From assembly GCA_024809215.1 (NCBI GenBank), contig JANUBW010000005.1, positions 248,001 to 312,000 of the forward strand: a stretch of DNA of 64,000 nucleotides, in the 5' to 3' direction. Below the pieces are notes generated by a model. The model was given only the letters and a program-made list of their open reading frames with translations, had not been told where the DNA came from and did no database searches. A program made the position numbers and the translations under genes. Below are positions 38,579 to 46,868 of the stretch, in pieces. Position 1 is the first letter of the stretch, and every line of letters starts with the position of its first letter. The DNA is from Niastella sp. OAS944. GTDB lineage: Bacteria; Bacteroidota; Bacteroidia; Chitinophagales; Chitinophagaceae.

Positions 38579-38600
38579 ATCACTGGTTATTAACAGTGAT
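38579..38600. promoter_or_regulatory. Inverted repeat upstream of the secreted operon promoter
   Basis: ATCACTG (38579-38585) and CAGTGAT (38594-38600) with an 8-base AT-rich spacer, about 45 bases upstream of the predicted -33 box. A candidate operator; the binding factor is unknown. Confidence 0.35.
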
Positions 38601-38725
38601 GTATTAAACTAACTTAAAGTATTTGTTACAGTTATATAAAACTAGAAATGAATCAGTTAGCAGGTGACTAACCCATAAGTGGTATTTTCCCTTTCCGGGA
38701 AGTTGTTTTTCCCGGAGACTCAATG

Positions 38726-39076
38726 TCATAGCCATTTATACAACTTCGTATGATCTTTCCTGTAAAAACCGGTTTCTTGTTTCTGCGAGAAACTAAATTC
38801 CAACCCGCCATTATTGAGGCGACGGGCAACCATGCGCATAACGCCCGATGCCTTACCCTGATAAAATTCAACAATCACCTGATCGTCTTTTATAGTATAG
38901 TAGGCAGGCCGGCAATAACTGAAATCATTAAACTGTTCTTCGGTTGGATAGCTGAGGTAGTCGAAGCTTACCAATGCCTTACCGTCTTTAAAAAAGCGGA
39001 TAAAACTATAGGTGTTTTTTCCCCGAACGTATACTGCATTGGGTGAAATTACCGATGTATCCTTTAGCTCGAACAA
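38726..39076 (-). pseudogene. Hypothetical protein, probably missing its N-terminus
   Basis: 116 codons from a TTG at 39076. The frame is open and protein-like for about 25 more codons upstream (RYILFLASELPEKTIKFE) but has no ATG before a stop at about 39157, so the 5' end appears lost. The readable part is beta-rich: YSFIRFFKDGKALVSFDYLS, ending KDHTKLYKWL. Family not recognised. An adjoining plus-strand gene remnant (39134-39250) supports local rearrangement here. Confidence 0.5.
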
Positions 39077-39133
39077 CTGGTTGGCTAATTCAAATTTTAT
39101 TGTTTTCTCAGGAAGTTCAGAAGCCAGGAATAA

Positions 39134-39250
39134 AATGTATCTGAGGGCGATTACGAGTCAGATAATCCGGTAGAAGTTAGTAATGGTATGCGTTATGAAA
39201 TAACGATGAAGAAGAGCGGTGAGTTTAATATTAAGCGATTTGAGAATTAA
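39134..39250 (+). pseudogene. C-terminal remnant of an unknown gene
   Basis: A plus-strand frame of 38 codons without its own start reads like the end of a protein (SEGDYESDNPVEVSNG, then MKKSGEFNIKRFEN, stop at 39248-39250). A stop codon immediately precedes it. No matching 5' part is present upstream, so it is probably a fragment left by deletion or recombination. Chance cannot be excluded for so short a frame. Confidence 0.35.
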
Positions 39251-39837
39251 TTTGTTTTGGTGAAGTCGGGATTTGTATAACTTAAATATTCCGGTGGTAA
39301 TTTTCTTTTAACATATACATGCCTGGTGAATGCTGATCTTCCCTGCGACGTAATCAATGTGTCTCCTTTGGTTTCAATATAGAATATTAGTTTTCCCATA
39401 TGTTGCAATCCATTAACGGGGCCTAATAATTCTAATTGTATGTGGCTTTTCTTCCTGTAATAAACGCCTCTATAACCAGCATAAGCGGGATCGAAATTTT
39501 TAGGTATTAATGGCTTAGTTGAATCAACGATAAATTCGTTCATAAAACCATTTGAATAAAACCTAAGAACTCCATAATGTGTGTAATGAGAGGTAAACGG
39601 AGCTTTTCTTCTTAACCAAAGACTGTCCATATGGAGATATCCTATTTCTTCGTACACTATACTGGTATCAATATTCTTTAATACCGTAGAATCAAACCTG
39701 ACCCTGTTTTTGTATGCTTTGGTGTTTTTGGGAACAGCGGTTGTATTATTTCCTAAATATACTTTTCGCATGCCACAGGAAACAAGCCCTGCAACCAGGA
39801 AATATAAAACCGGGGATAATTTATTATTAACTACCAT
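39247..39837 (-). CDS. Putative lipoprotein of unknown function
   Basis: 196 residues. Signal peptide with lipobox: LYFLVAGLVSCG, Cys at residue 21. The rest is beta-rich with basic patches (YRGVYYRKKSHIQLELLGPV). Family not recognised. Its start overlaps the end of the upstream SH3-like gene by 7 bases, so the two are translationally coupled and probably work together in the envelope. Confidence 0.75.
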   Translation of the reverse strand: MVVNNKLSPVLYFLVAGLVSCGMRKVYLGNNTTAVPKNTKAYKNRVRFDSTVLKNIDTSIVYEEIGYLHMDSLWLRRKAPFTSHYTHYGVLRFYSNGFMNEFIVDSTKPLIPKNFDPAYAGYRGVYYRKKSHIQLELLGPVNGLQHMGKLIFYIETKGDTLITSQGRSAFTRHVYVKRKLPPEYLSYTNPDFTKTN

Positions 39838-40454
39838 GCTACATCTTCCTTTTTCAACCAGCCCTTTATTCTTTTTCCCGAGAAAGTCATATACTCAAAT
39901 GACACCCAGTTATCATTTACTGTCATAATACTAATGAAGTTGCCTTTTACCAGGTACATCTTTGTTTTAGCTGTATCGGAAGCTGTTTTATAAATAGTTG
40001 CTTTGGCGTTGCGAATAGTATTGGCCGAAATAAATGATTTAGCCGTTGAAAACCCAAAGGGTTCGCCGGTTTCGCCGGCAAGGTCCAGTAAGTTATCGCA
40101 ACTTGAAAAACGCCCATAGCATTTAACGTTAATACCGGTTTTGATAATTTCAATATAGCCTTTTCCTGCTTCGGAAGTATCGCCCTCGTTAAAGAAGCGT
40201 ACCTGGTATTTATTGGGGCCTATTGTTTTTGATTGGGGTGAACTTAGAAACAATAAAGAACAGGAAATACGGGGTCCGTTTGGGTTATCATAATTTGACC
40301 GTGAAATTATGCCAGAAATGATACCCTTGCTTTTATCATATGCCAGGTCAACAGTTTCTTCGTAGTTGCCGGTTTTTATGGGGAGCGTAGTTTGGGTAAA
40401 GGCGGAAAATGAGGCGAGTATTGCCAAAAGGAATAATGCCGGGAATGTTTTCAT
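39831..40454 (-). CDS. Exported protein with C-terminal SH3-like domain
   Basis: 207 residues from the ATG at 40454, which places the signal peptide (MKTFPALFLLAILASFSAFT) at the front; an upstream in-frame start adds 18 residues and is less likely. The last 55 residues (KMYLVKGNFISIMTVNDNWV then RIKGWLKKEDV) have the bacterial SH3-like pattern, often used for cell-wall or peptide binding. The N-terminal part is unrecognised. It overlaps the downstream lipoprotein gene by 7 bases. Confidence 0.78.
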   Translation of the reverse strand: MKTFPALFLLAILASFSAFTQTTLPIKTGNYEETVDLAYDKSKGIISGIISRSNYDNPNGPRISCSLLFLSSPQSKTIGPNKYQVRFFNEGDTSEAGKGYIEIIKTGINVKCYGRFSSCDNLLDLAGETGEPFGFSTAKSFISANTIRNAKATIYKTASDTAKTKMYLVKGNFISIMTVNDNWVSFEYMTFSGKRIKGWLKKEDVAW

Positions 40455-40504
40455 TCGACCAAAATAGTAATTTATTCTAATTTCTAATAGTGATGGCCAA
40501 CTGT

Positions 40505-41533
40505 TCATTCAAACACCGAAGTATCCTTTACCTCCACGCCCAGCCCAAACGCATCGCTGCAGGTCACTTTTCCATTATCGAATTGTAAACCGGTAGCAAT
40601 ATCTTCGGCCAGTAACAATGGGCCATCCATATCTACGTAATCGAGCAAAGGTGCAAGATGCGCAATGGCGGCTGAGCCAACAGTGCTTTCATTCATGCTG
40701 CCTACCATTACTTTCATACCCAGGGAGCGGGCATTGGTGATCATGCGGCGGGCGGGCGTTATGCCGCTGCATTTGGTGAGCTTTATATTTATTCCATGAA
40801 AATGCTCATGACATTTTTGTACATCCCCTTCCACAACACAGCTTTCATCGGCTATTAATGGCAATGGCGACTCGTTGTACAACCGCTTCATGCCTTCCCA
40901 GTCGTCTTTTGCCAGCGGCTGCTCAACAAACTCAACACCCAGGTCTTTTAGCGCGGGTAGTTTCTCCAGGGCTTCCTCCACCGTCCAGGCGGCGTTTGCG
41001 TCAACCCGAAGTACCGCCTCGGTGTGTTTACGTAATGCGGTCATTATTTCAATATCCTGGTCGGTACCCAGTTTGATCTTATAAATAGGCCACGGCTTTT
41101 CCTGCATTTTGGCTACCATTTTCTCAATGGTGTCAATGCCAATGGTATAATCGGTAAGCGGCGCTTTTTGCATATCGAGGTCCCACAGTTTGTACAGCGG
41201 TTGTTGGCGAAGCTTGCCGTACATATCCCAGGCGGCAATATCCAATGCACACACGAGGAAATTGTTTTGCGGGTATAAATGATGCAGGTAATGCCAGTAT
41301 CGTTCGGGATCGGTGAATGCAAACTTCTCTACAAACAGTTTTTTCTGTTTCAGATCGGCTTCCATTTTATCAACGGGAATATTGTAATACGTAATGGCCG
41401 GCGCTTCGCCATATCCTACAAAGCCACGAAATTCCAGTTGTACAACTAACGAGGGCTGATGGGTTTTTGTTCCTTTTGAAATAGTAAAAGGGTATTTGAA
41501 TGGGAGGTTGAATGACTTAAATGCTACTTTCAT
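40505..41533 (-). CDS. Dipeptide epimerase (enolase superfamily, Ala-Glu epimerase-like)
   Basis: 342 residues from the ATG at 41533. All enolase-superfamily MLE-subgroup residues are in place: KIK with K152 and K154, metal ligands D178 (RVDAN), E204 (EFVEQP) and D229 (ADES), and the second base K251 (NIKLTK). This arrangement equals L-Ala-D/L-Glu epimerases, which racemise the second residue of murein-derived dipeptides in the cytoplasm. Exact dipeptide specificity cannot be read from sequence. It may share a transcript with the following SH3-like gene, whose start lies about 50 bases downstream. Confidence 0.9.
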   Translation of the reverse strand: MKVAFKSFNLPFKYPFTISKGTKTHQPSLVVQLEFRGFVGYGEAPAITYYNIPVDKMEADLKQKKLFVEKFAFTDPERYWHYLHHLYPQNNFLVCALDIAAWDMYGKLRQQPLYKLWDLDMQKAPLTDYTIGIDTIEKMVAKMQEKPWPIYKIKLGTDQDIEIMTALRKHTEAVLRVDANAAWTVEEALEKLPALKDLGVEFVEQPLAKDDWEGMKRLYNESPLPLIADESCVVEGDVQKCHEHFHGINIKLTKCSGITPARRMITNARSLGMKVMVGSMNESTVGSAAIAHLAPLLDYVDMDGPLLLAEDIATGLQFDNGKVTCSDAFGLGVEVKDTSVFE

Positions 41534-41548
41534 TGGGGTTTGGTTGAG

Positions 41549-41657
41549 CGTGAAATGTGAAAAAGTTGAAAAGTTGATATGTTGATATAGTTGATAAAGG
41601 AATACAATTAAATCCTCTATCACCTTTTCAACCTTATCAACTTATCAACGTATTAAC
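41549..41657. repeat. Iterated-word hairpin, words GTTGATA / TATCAAC
   Basis: The left arm (41549-41600) iterates gtgaaa then gttgaaa/gttgata. The right arm (41616-41657) iterates tttcaac/ttatcaac. The loop is about 15 bases. It lies between malQ and the dipeptide epimerase. Confidence 0.85.
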
Positions 41658-41676
41658 CTATAATAATATTCAGCTT

Positions 41677-44364
41677 CTATCTGCCAGAATCTTTAATATA
41701 CTCTTCGAGCTCTGTATTAAACTCTTTCTCCTTCAACAACTGCTCCAGCGTAAGATGCATTCTATACCGCCAGTAATGTTTTGGTATAGCGGGTACATTA
41801 ATACGTTCTTCCTCGGGGTTTTCGCGGCGTAAGATCTCGTTCATGCCCAACAGGTCCTGCAACTGGAAGGTGGCCCACATAGCCGGTGATTGCAAATGCT
41901 GTATCACAATGGCCTTATTGATCCATGCTTCGCATGTGGGTGGCGCTTCGCCCCATTGCCCCAGGATATTGTTATAGAACCGCTGCGTTTTTGTGCGGTC
42001 CTCTTCCCACCAGCCGCGAACCGTGCTCATATCGTGCGTTGCCGGCGTTACTACACTCAGGTACGGCGCCTGTGCCGGATGAAAGAATTCGGTATGAATA
42101 TCTTTTGGCATCCGCTGTATTTCCAGGCTCAACACCCCCAGCTGCTTCATCACCACGGGTACGCAATGCGGCACCATGCCCAGGTCTTCTCCGCAAATAA
42201 GCATATTGGTCGACCGCTTTAGCGCCGGCAATTTACGTAACCCTTCCTGCATCCAAAAATGTTCCTGGCGCTCGTAAAAATAATTGATGTAAAGCGCCTT
42301 TAACTGTTCCTTCAAATGGCCATCTAAATGATGGAACGATGTGATGCTTTCTATACTAATTCTGAAATGAAATTCTGTTCCGTTTGAACCCGGTTGTTCA
42401 AACAACAGCACGTTTGAAATAAGATCATACAGGCCTTGCCGTAAGTGCTGGTTCTCTTCACTTCTTTCTAGTGCATCAAAATGCGCTTCCACCTGTCGCT
42501 GTGTAGCAAATTCAGGCTTTAACGTGTATTGATTTCCGGCAGCATTGAGGTATGGTTTAAACTTTTCTCCATTTGGCCCAAACAGTTCCCACAACACGGC
42601 ATCATTTATATATGGCTGGCAATACCTGGCCGGGTTGAACCAAATACCACGTTGTTCAAACTCCACAATATGGATGGGCACGGCGTGTACAAAACGGCCC
42701 ATAATGCCTTCTACAGCGTGCATTGGAATGCTCCAGATGCGAAAGAAACCCAGAATATGATCTATTCGAAATGCATCGAAGTAATTGCTCATTTGTACAA
42801 ACCGCTGGTGCCACCATTCGTAACCATCGGCAGCCATACGGTCCCAGTTATACGTAGGAAAGCCCCAGTTTTGTCCGCGCACAGCAAAATCATCGGGTGG
42901 TGCGCCCGCCTGCATTTCCATATGGTACAATTCAGGTTCAACCCAGGCATCGCAGCCATAACGGTAAACACCAATCGGAATATCGCCTTTTAGTATGATG
43001 CCATTCTTATGTGCATACTCTGCTGCCTCCTGTAACTGGCTATGTAAATGATATTGTATGAAGTAGTGAATGGCTATTTGATCGTACTGTTTGCCCTTGG
43101 GTGAAGCCAGCTTTTGTATGGCTTCTTTATTATAAATATTATTTCCCTTCCACTGGTTGAAATCGGCCGTTTGATGGCGATCGCGCAGGCTGCAGAAAAC
43201 CGCATAGGGCACCAGCCAGTGTTCATTCTGGTAAAAGAACTTCGCAAAATCGGGATCTTTTAACCATTCATCTTTCATCACCATGTACAGCTCTTTTATG
43301 GCTGCAAGCTTGGTGTGCATTACCGCTTCGTAATCCACATGGGGCAGCTCGTTCAGCAGTACCTGTTTCTTCTTCAACGGTTTTATGAGGTCGGCATATT
43401 TTTTACCGGCCAGTTTGCTAATGTTGAGGTATAACGGATGTAGCGCAAATGCTGAAATGGCGGCATACGGATACGAATCTACCCAGGTATGCGTGGCTGT
43501 AGTGTCGTTCACCGGTAGTATCTGTATCATCTTCATGCCGGTTTTTGCGGCCCAGTCAACCAGTAATTTCAGATCGGTGAATTCCCCCACCCCAAATGAG
43601 TTCTTGCTGCGTAAACTGAAAACCGGTATCACCACGCCAGCGCCCTTCCATGTGCTATTGGGAAGGTGCAAAAAACCATCGTGCAAAATGGTAAGAGTGT
43701 TTACGAGGGCATCGCCGTGCAGCCAGCGGTTCTCCCCTTCTTCGAACCGTACAAATTCTTTGCTTTTTGTATTATAGATCCCGTATTTGTATTGAATGGG
43801 AAATGATTCCTTTGGCAGGTTTAGTTTTATCGTCCACCAGTTGCCTTCACGATGTAGCAATACCGGATCGGTTTCGTCCCAATCGGCCAGGTCCCTGTTG
43901 CTGCCGAGCAAGCAAACCACTTCATTTTTTTGAAGCAGCGGCGCTTTTACCTTAAAGTAATGGGTGGCATGTTTTACTGCCTTGCTCTTGGTTTTGGTTT
44001 CATTTTCTTTGAGCAGTATTTGTTGAAAGGGATCGGTATAAAAAGTATTTCCAAATTCCCCCGGCGGGTTCCAGGTATCCAATACCCTTATTTCCTGCAT
44101 GGGACTTTTTGAAATAGGGATGTGTTTATTGTCGTCCTGTTCCTGTACCTGGTTGCCATCGATGCCTTTGTAGATGTAGGTGTATTGAACGATATCGGTT
44201 TGTGGGTTATTGATTGTAACGGTGCCCGTCCACAGGTCGTGGCTAAGCCAGGTTAAAGGAAATGCCTTGTTGGGGTCATTGTTGCCTAATTCGTCGGTAT
44301 TGCCAATAACATACAATGATTCGCCGGGCCGGGTATAAAATCTAATATAGAAATGAATTGTCAT
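41677..44364 (-). CDS. malQ: 4-alpha-glucanotransferase (GH77) with two N-terminal CBM20 domains
   Basis: 895 residues, much longer than the usual 500-700 because two starch-binding CBM20 modules precede the catalytic domain (about 1-110 and 130-240, for example VIGNTDELGNNDP and LLGSNRDLADWDE). The GH77 catalytic residues are visible: nucleophile Asp in FRIDHILGFFRIW, acid/base Glu in GEDLGMVP, and Asp in PATHDMSTVRG. The domain order is that of the DPE2-type amylomaltases, which move glucosyl units between maltose or maltodextrin and glycans. No signal peptide, so cytoplasmic. Monocistronic by spacing. Confidence 0.95.
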   Translation of the reverse strand: MTIHFYIRFYTRPGESLYVIGNTDELGNNDPNKAFPLTWLSHDLWTGTVTINNPQTDIVQYTYIYKGIDGNQVQEQDDNKHIPISKSPMQEIRVLDTWNPPGEFGNTFYTDPFQQILLKENETKTKSKAVKHATHYFKVKAPLLQKNEVVCLLGSNRDLADWDETDPVLLHREGNWWTIKLNLPKESFPIQYKYGIYNTKSKEFVRFEEGENRWLHGDALVNTLTILHDGFLHLPNSTWKGAGVVIPVFSLRSKNSFGVGEFTDLKLLVDWAAKTGMKMIQILPVNDTTATHTWVDSYPYAAISAFALHPLYLNISKLAGKKYADLIKPLKKKQVLLNELPHVDYEAVMHTKLAAIKELYMVMKDEWLKDPDFAKFFYQNEHWLVPYAVFCSLRDRHQTADFNQWKGNNIYNKEAIQKLASPKGKQYDQIAIHYFIQYHLHSQLQEAAEYAHKNGIILKGDIPIGVYRYGCDAWVEPELYHMEMQAGAPPDDFAVRGQNWGFPTYNWDRMAADGYEWWHQRFVQMSNYFDAFRIDHILGFFRIWSIPMHAVEGIMGRFVHAVPIHIVEFEQRGIWFNPARYCQPYINDAVLWELFGPNGEKFKPYLNAAGNQYTLKPEFATQRQVEAHFDALERSEENQHLRQGLYDLISNVLLFEQPGSNGTEFHFRISIESITSFHHLDGHLKEQLKALYINYFYERQEHFWMQEGLRKLPALKRSTNMLICGEDLGMVPHCVPVVMKQLGVLSLEIQRMPKDIHTEFFHPAQAPYLSVVTPATHDMSTVRGWWEEDRTKTQRFYNNILGQWGEAPPTCEAWINKAIVIQHLQSPAMWATFQLQDLLGMNEILRRENPEEERINVPAIPKHYWRYRMHLTLEQLLKEKEFNTELEEYIKDSGR

Positions 44365-44593
44365 AATGGTTTGGTTTAATAATAAATGCCGGGGTTCTCA
44401 CGTACGGTTAAAACCAGATAAAGCGTTCATTTTCAGAACGAAATTATAGCAAGCAGGTTAAAAAAAGGCAATAAAGGCCTTCATGATCGGGATATTCAAG
44501 GACATTTAGCAGGCCAAAACCGGATGGGATTCGAAGTTTGAAAGATAGTAAAAAATACACACCCATTTTCTATTAGGTATAGATCTTTCGTTA

Positions 44594-44601
44594 TATTTTT
44601 G
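44594..44601 (+). promoter_or_regulatory. Bacteroidota -7 element of the small membrane protein gene
   Basis: TATTTTTG fits TAnnTTTG, 18 bases before the ATG at 44619. The rest of the upstream gap (44365-44593) shows nothing recognisable. Confidence 0.45.
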
Positions 44602-44618
44602 CGGCAAATTTTTACCAT

Positions 44619-44771
44619 ATGGCTAAAGGCGCTAATAAATCTTTGTACTGGATCCTGTTTTTAGTTTCTACTGCTGCATTTCTTTTTGCTATTGCAACCG
44701 GCTGGCCTTATTTAACCATGATCCTGCCCTTCGTGTGCACGTTCTTTGTTCTGGCTATGGACATTATTTAG
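44619..44771 (+). CDS. Small membrane protein, 50 residues
   Basis: The frame reads MAKGANKSLYWILFLVSTAA and continues with two hydrophobic helices (LYWILFLVSTAAFLFAIAT and LTMILPFVCTFFVLAMDII). The short positively charged N-terminus is followed by membrane segments only. It has a -7 promoter element upstream and a terminator downstream (44864-44896), which supports a real gene. No family is recognised; function unknown. Confidence 0.75.
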   Translation: MAKGANKSLYWILFLVSTAAFLFAIATGWPYLTMILPFVCTFFVLAMDII

Positions 44772-44772
44772 T

Positions 44773-44996
44773 CGTAAAACGGCAGACGGCAAACGTGAAA
44801 ATGCCCTAAGGTTAGATTTGCTGTTATGCACTTTGATCTCGATTTATTGCAGTTTATTATAAAAATAATGCCCCACCATTCCGGCGGGGCATTATTCATT
44901 TAAATATGTTTTGAGCTTACACTTTCAGATGCTTAAAAATTAGCGGGTGGCTGAACCAGCGGCAACCCTTTGCCGTTTCACGTCTCACGTTTCACG
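44773..44996. repeat. Iterated-word inverted repeat with distant arms (ACGGCAAACGTGAAA type)
   Basis: The left arm (44773-44800) reads aaaacggcagacggcaaacgtgaaa-like; the right arm (44969-44996) iterates its complement tttcacg. The right arm ends exactly at the stop codon of the YkuD gene. The arms enclose a classical terminator. Confidence 0.7.
44864..44896. terminator. Convergent terminator
   Basis: An 11-bp perfect stem (AATAATGCCCC 44864-44874 / GGGGCATTATT 44886-44896) with an 11-base loop, between the small membrane protein gene (plus) and the YkuD gene (minus). Confidence 0.85.
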
Positions 44997-46187
44997 CTAC
45001 TGCACACTTCCAACAACCTGCTTTTCTGCCTTCTCAATAAACACCGTCTGTTTTAATTTAACAGCAACTGTTTGATCGTGTTTTACGGCCGGTTTCCACT
45101 GCGGCATGTTCTCAAATGCTTCAATTATTTTGTCGTTCAGATCGTCGTTACCGCCTTTGAGTACATTGGCATAAATAACTTTTCCTTCCTTATCAATTAC
45201 AAATTCAACCTGGGCAAAGGTCTTTGTCTGGTGATCGAGCAAATAAGGCACCATGTCCTTACTTAGCTGATCGATAAAGGCCTGGAATTTTTCATTTCCG
45301 CCAGGGAAAACGGGCAAACGTTCTACTACTGCAGAAATATCGTTGGGATTATACGTTTTCAGCGGACGGCGTTCTTTCTTTACCACCACTACTTCTTTTT
45401 CCTTCGGAAGAATACCTTCAACCAGGTAATCGCCCTTGTTGCCTACCATGATTATAGGCAGCTTCTTTGTTTTTTCGAAGTAAGTATAGGCGTGCCTCAG
45501 TTCTTCAGACAGTTCCTTGTATTCAGGAAAATCTTTTACATACTTTTTCAGATATTCGCCGCTGCGTGCATTATCGAACCGGATGGGGAAAATATGCACC
45601 GGAATAAAATCCTGGCCGGCACTGCGGGCATGCGCCGCAAGAATATACAGCTCTTCGATCTGTTCGTTATTTACCGGTATGCAACCTGTAGTTACACAGC
45701 TGCCGTGGATATAAATATCGCCACCAGGCATCAGTGAATCGCTTAGTATGCGATCTGAGGCGTTGGGATAATTCAGGCCCAGCGACAGGTGGTACTGACT
45801 TCTTGGGTTGAATTCATTTATGTAATAAAACCCTTCGGGTACCTGGTAATCGCCCTGCATGCGTTTGGGACCTAATGATCCCGCCAGCGCACATACGCGA
45901 TAGGTTTTAAACAGGGTGAACTTATCGCCCAGTTCCTGCTTTACCCAAACTTCAATTTGGCTATCATATTTAAAGGAACGTATGTAGAGGTATTTGGCAG
46001 GCCAGGCAAGTCGTTTGTCCTGGAACTGCTTCATCAGCGTGTCTTCCTTACGTTTCAACGCATCGCTGATACGAGGCAGGGAGCGCTGGTAATCGATAAA
46101 ATTAATACTGGCGGCCGCAGCGGTTTGCGCGGTAGCTGTTTTAATAAGGCACAATGCCCCCAGTAAAAGTATAAACGAGTATCTCAT
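44997..46187 (-). CDS. L,D-transpeptidase (YkuD/YafK-like) fused to a TonB C-terminal domain
   Basis: 396 residues. A signal peptide (MRYSFILLLGALCLIKTATA) precedes a YkuD-type domain with the catalytic signature H161-G-S-C-V-T-T-G-C169, in the YafK-like variant followed by IPV. This enzyme type forms or cuts peptidoglycan cross-links in the periplasm. Residues about 285-390 form a TonB_C domain (RLPVFPGGNEKFQAFIDQ, FVIDKEGKVIYANVLKGG, FENMPQWKPAV), normally the part of TonB that touches outer-membrane receptors. No TonB transmembrane anchor or ExbBD is nearby. The fusion may tether the enzyme to outer-membrane proteins. Confidence 0.87.
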   Translation of the reverse strand: MRYSFILLLGALCLIKTATAQTAAAASINFIDYQRSLPRISDALKRKEDTLMKQFQDKRLAWPAKYLYIRSFKYDSQIEVWVKQELGDKFTLFKTYRVCALAGSLGPKRMQGDYQVPEGFYYINEFNPRSQYHLSLGLNYPNASDRILSDSLMPGGDIYIHGSCVTTGCIPVNNEQIEELYILAAHARSAGQDFIPVHIFPIRFDNARSGEYLKKYVKDFPEYKELSEELRHAYTYFEKTKKLPIIMVGNKGDYLVEGILPKEKEVVVVKKERRPLKTYNPNDISAVVERLPVFPGGNEKFQAFIDQLSKDMVPYLLDHQTKTFAQVEFVIDKEGKVIYANVLKGGNDDLNDKIIEAFENMPQWKPAVKHDQTVAVKLKQTVFIEKAEKQVVGSVQ

Positions 46188-46610
46188 GTAAATTAACTGG
46201 AGTTAGAACGCAAAATAGGTTATGATTATTTATTGCACTTTCGTCAATCGGTGTTAAAATTAATACAAACAAAGCACCAAAAAGCATTTTAGCTTATTAA
46301 CACTGTGGATAATGTACAAATTGCTGTATGTCATTTGCAAAGCTGTGTAATGCGTGTTGGTGTTGCTAATTGCTTATTAATTCAAATTTAGCACCGAGGG
46401 TTGTTCAGTTTCAATTCTTTCAACAATAAATAAGGATTAATGTTTATGGATTGTAAGTAAAACCCCTTGAGTTATTCAGTTATTCAGTTGTTCAGTTTTT
46501 TCGATATGCGGGAGGTTCATAGTTCACAGTTCATTGTTCACAGGCCTTTATTCTGAACTCGCGATTAATTGCAAGCAGGATTTGGAGTTGAGGAGTTAGA
46601 TAGTGGGGTG
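46188..46610. other. Gene-free region with iterated words
   Basis: No gene seen. ttattcagttattcagttgt-type iterations lie at 46471-46497 and gttcatagttcacagttcat-type iterations at 46513-46543. Both run in the same direction without a clear complementary arm. 46188-46460 is AT-rich and featureless. Confidence 0.55.
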
Positions 46611-46788
46611 TATTTCACGTTTCACGAGTTCGCGAGGCCTTAAATTTCGGACACTATTGCCGATTGCCGATTGCCGATTGCCGAAGAAGTGCGGAGTTCA
46701 GAAATATAAGAAACCGTTTCACGTTTGCCGTTTCACGTTTTACGGCTTCGCGAGGCCTTAAATTTCGAACACTATTGCTGATTGCCGA
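46611..46788. repeat. Direct repeat of about 60 bp with internal GATTGCC iterations
   Basis: Copy 1 is 46611-46670 and copy 2 is 46728-46788. Both read tttcacgttt, then cgcgaggccttaaatttcg, then acactattgc and gattgccg. Between them gattgcc is iterated four times and tttcacg/cgttt words recur. Copies differ by several substitutions. Non-coding. Confidence 0.75.
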
Positions 46789-46789
46789 C

Positions 46790-46841
46790 AAAACAAAAGC
46801 CCAGCCTCAGCTATTTGTTACCCTAGCTTCGGCCGGACTTT
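46790..46841 (-). terminator. Terminator of hppD
   Basis: On the minus strand the stem AAAGTCCGGCC / GGCTGGGCTTT (plus-strand arms 46831-46841 and 46796-46806) with inner AGCTA/TAGCT is followed by TTTTGTTTT. It lies about 28 bases past the hppD stop. Confidence 0.75.
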
Positions 46842-46868
46842 CTAATTAGCAGATTCTCTCAATAATTA

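Noticed and set aside
44540-44618. tRNA-like stretch (gggattcgaa)
   Set aside because: The T-loop-like string has no matching acceptor, D or anticodon stems.
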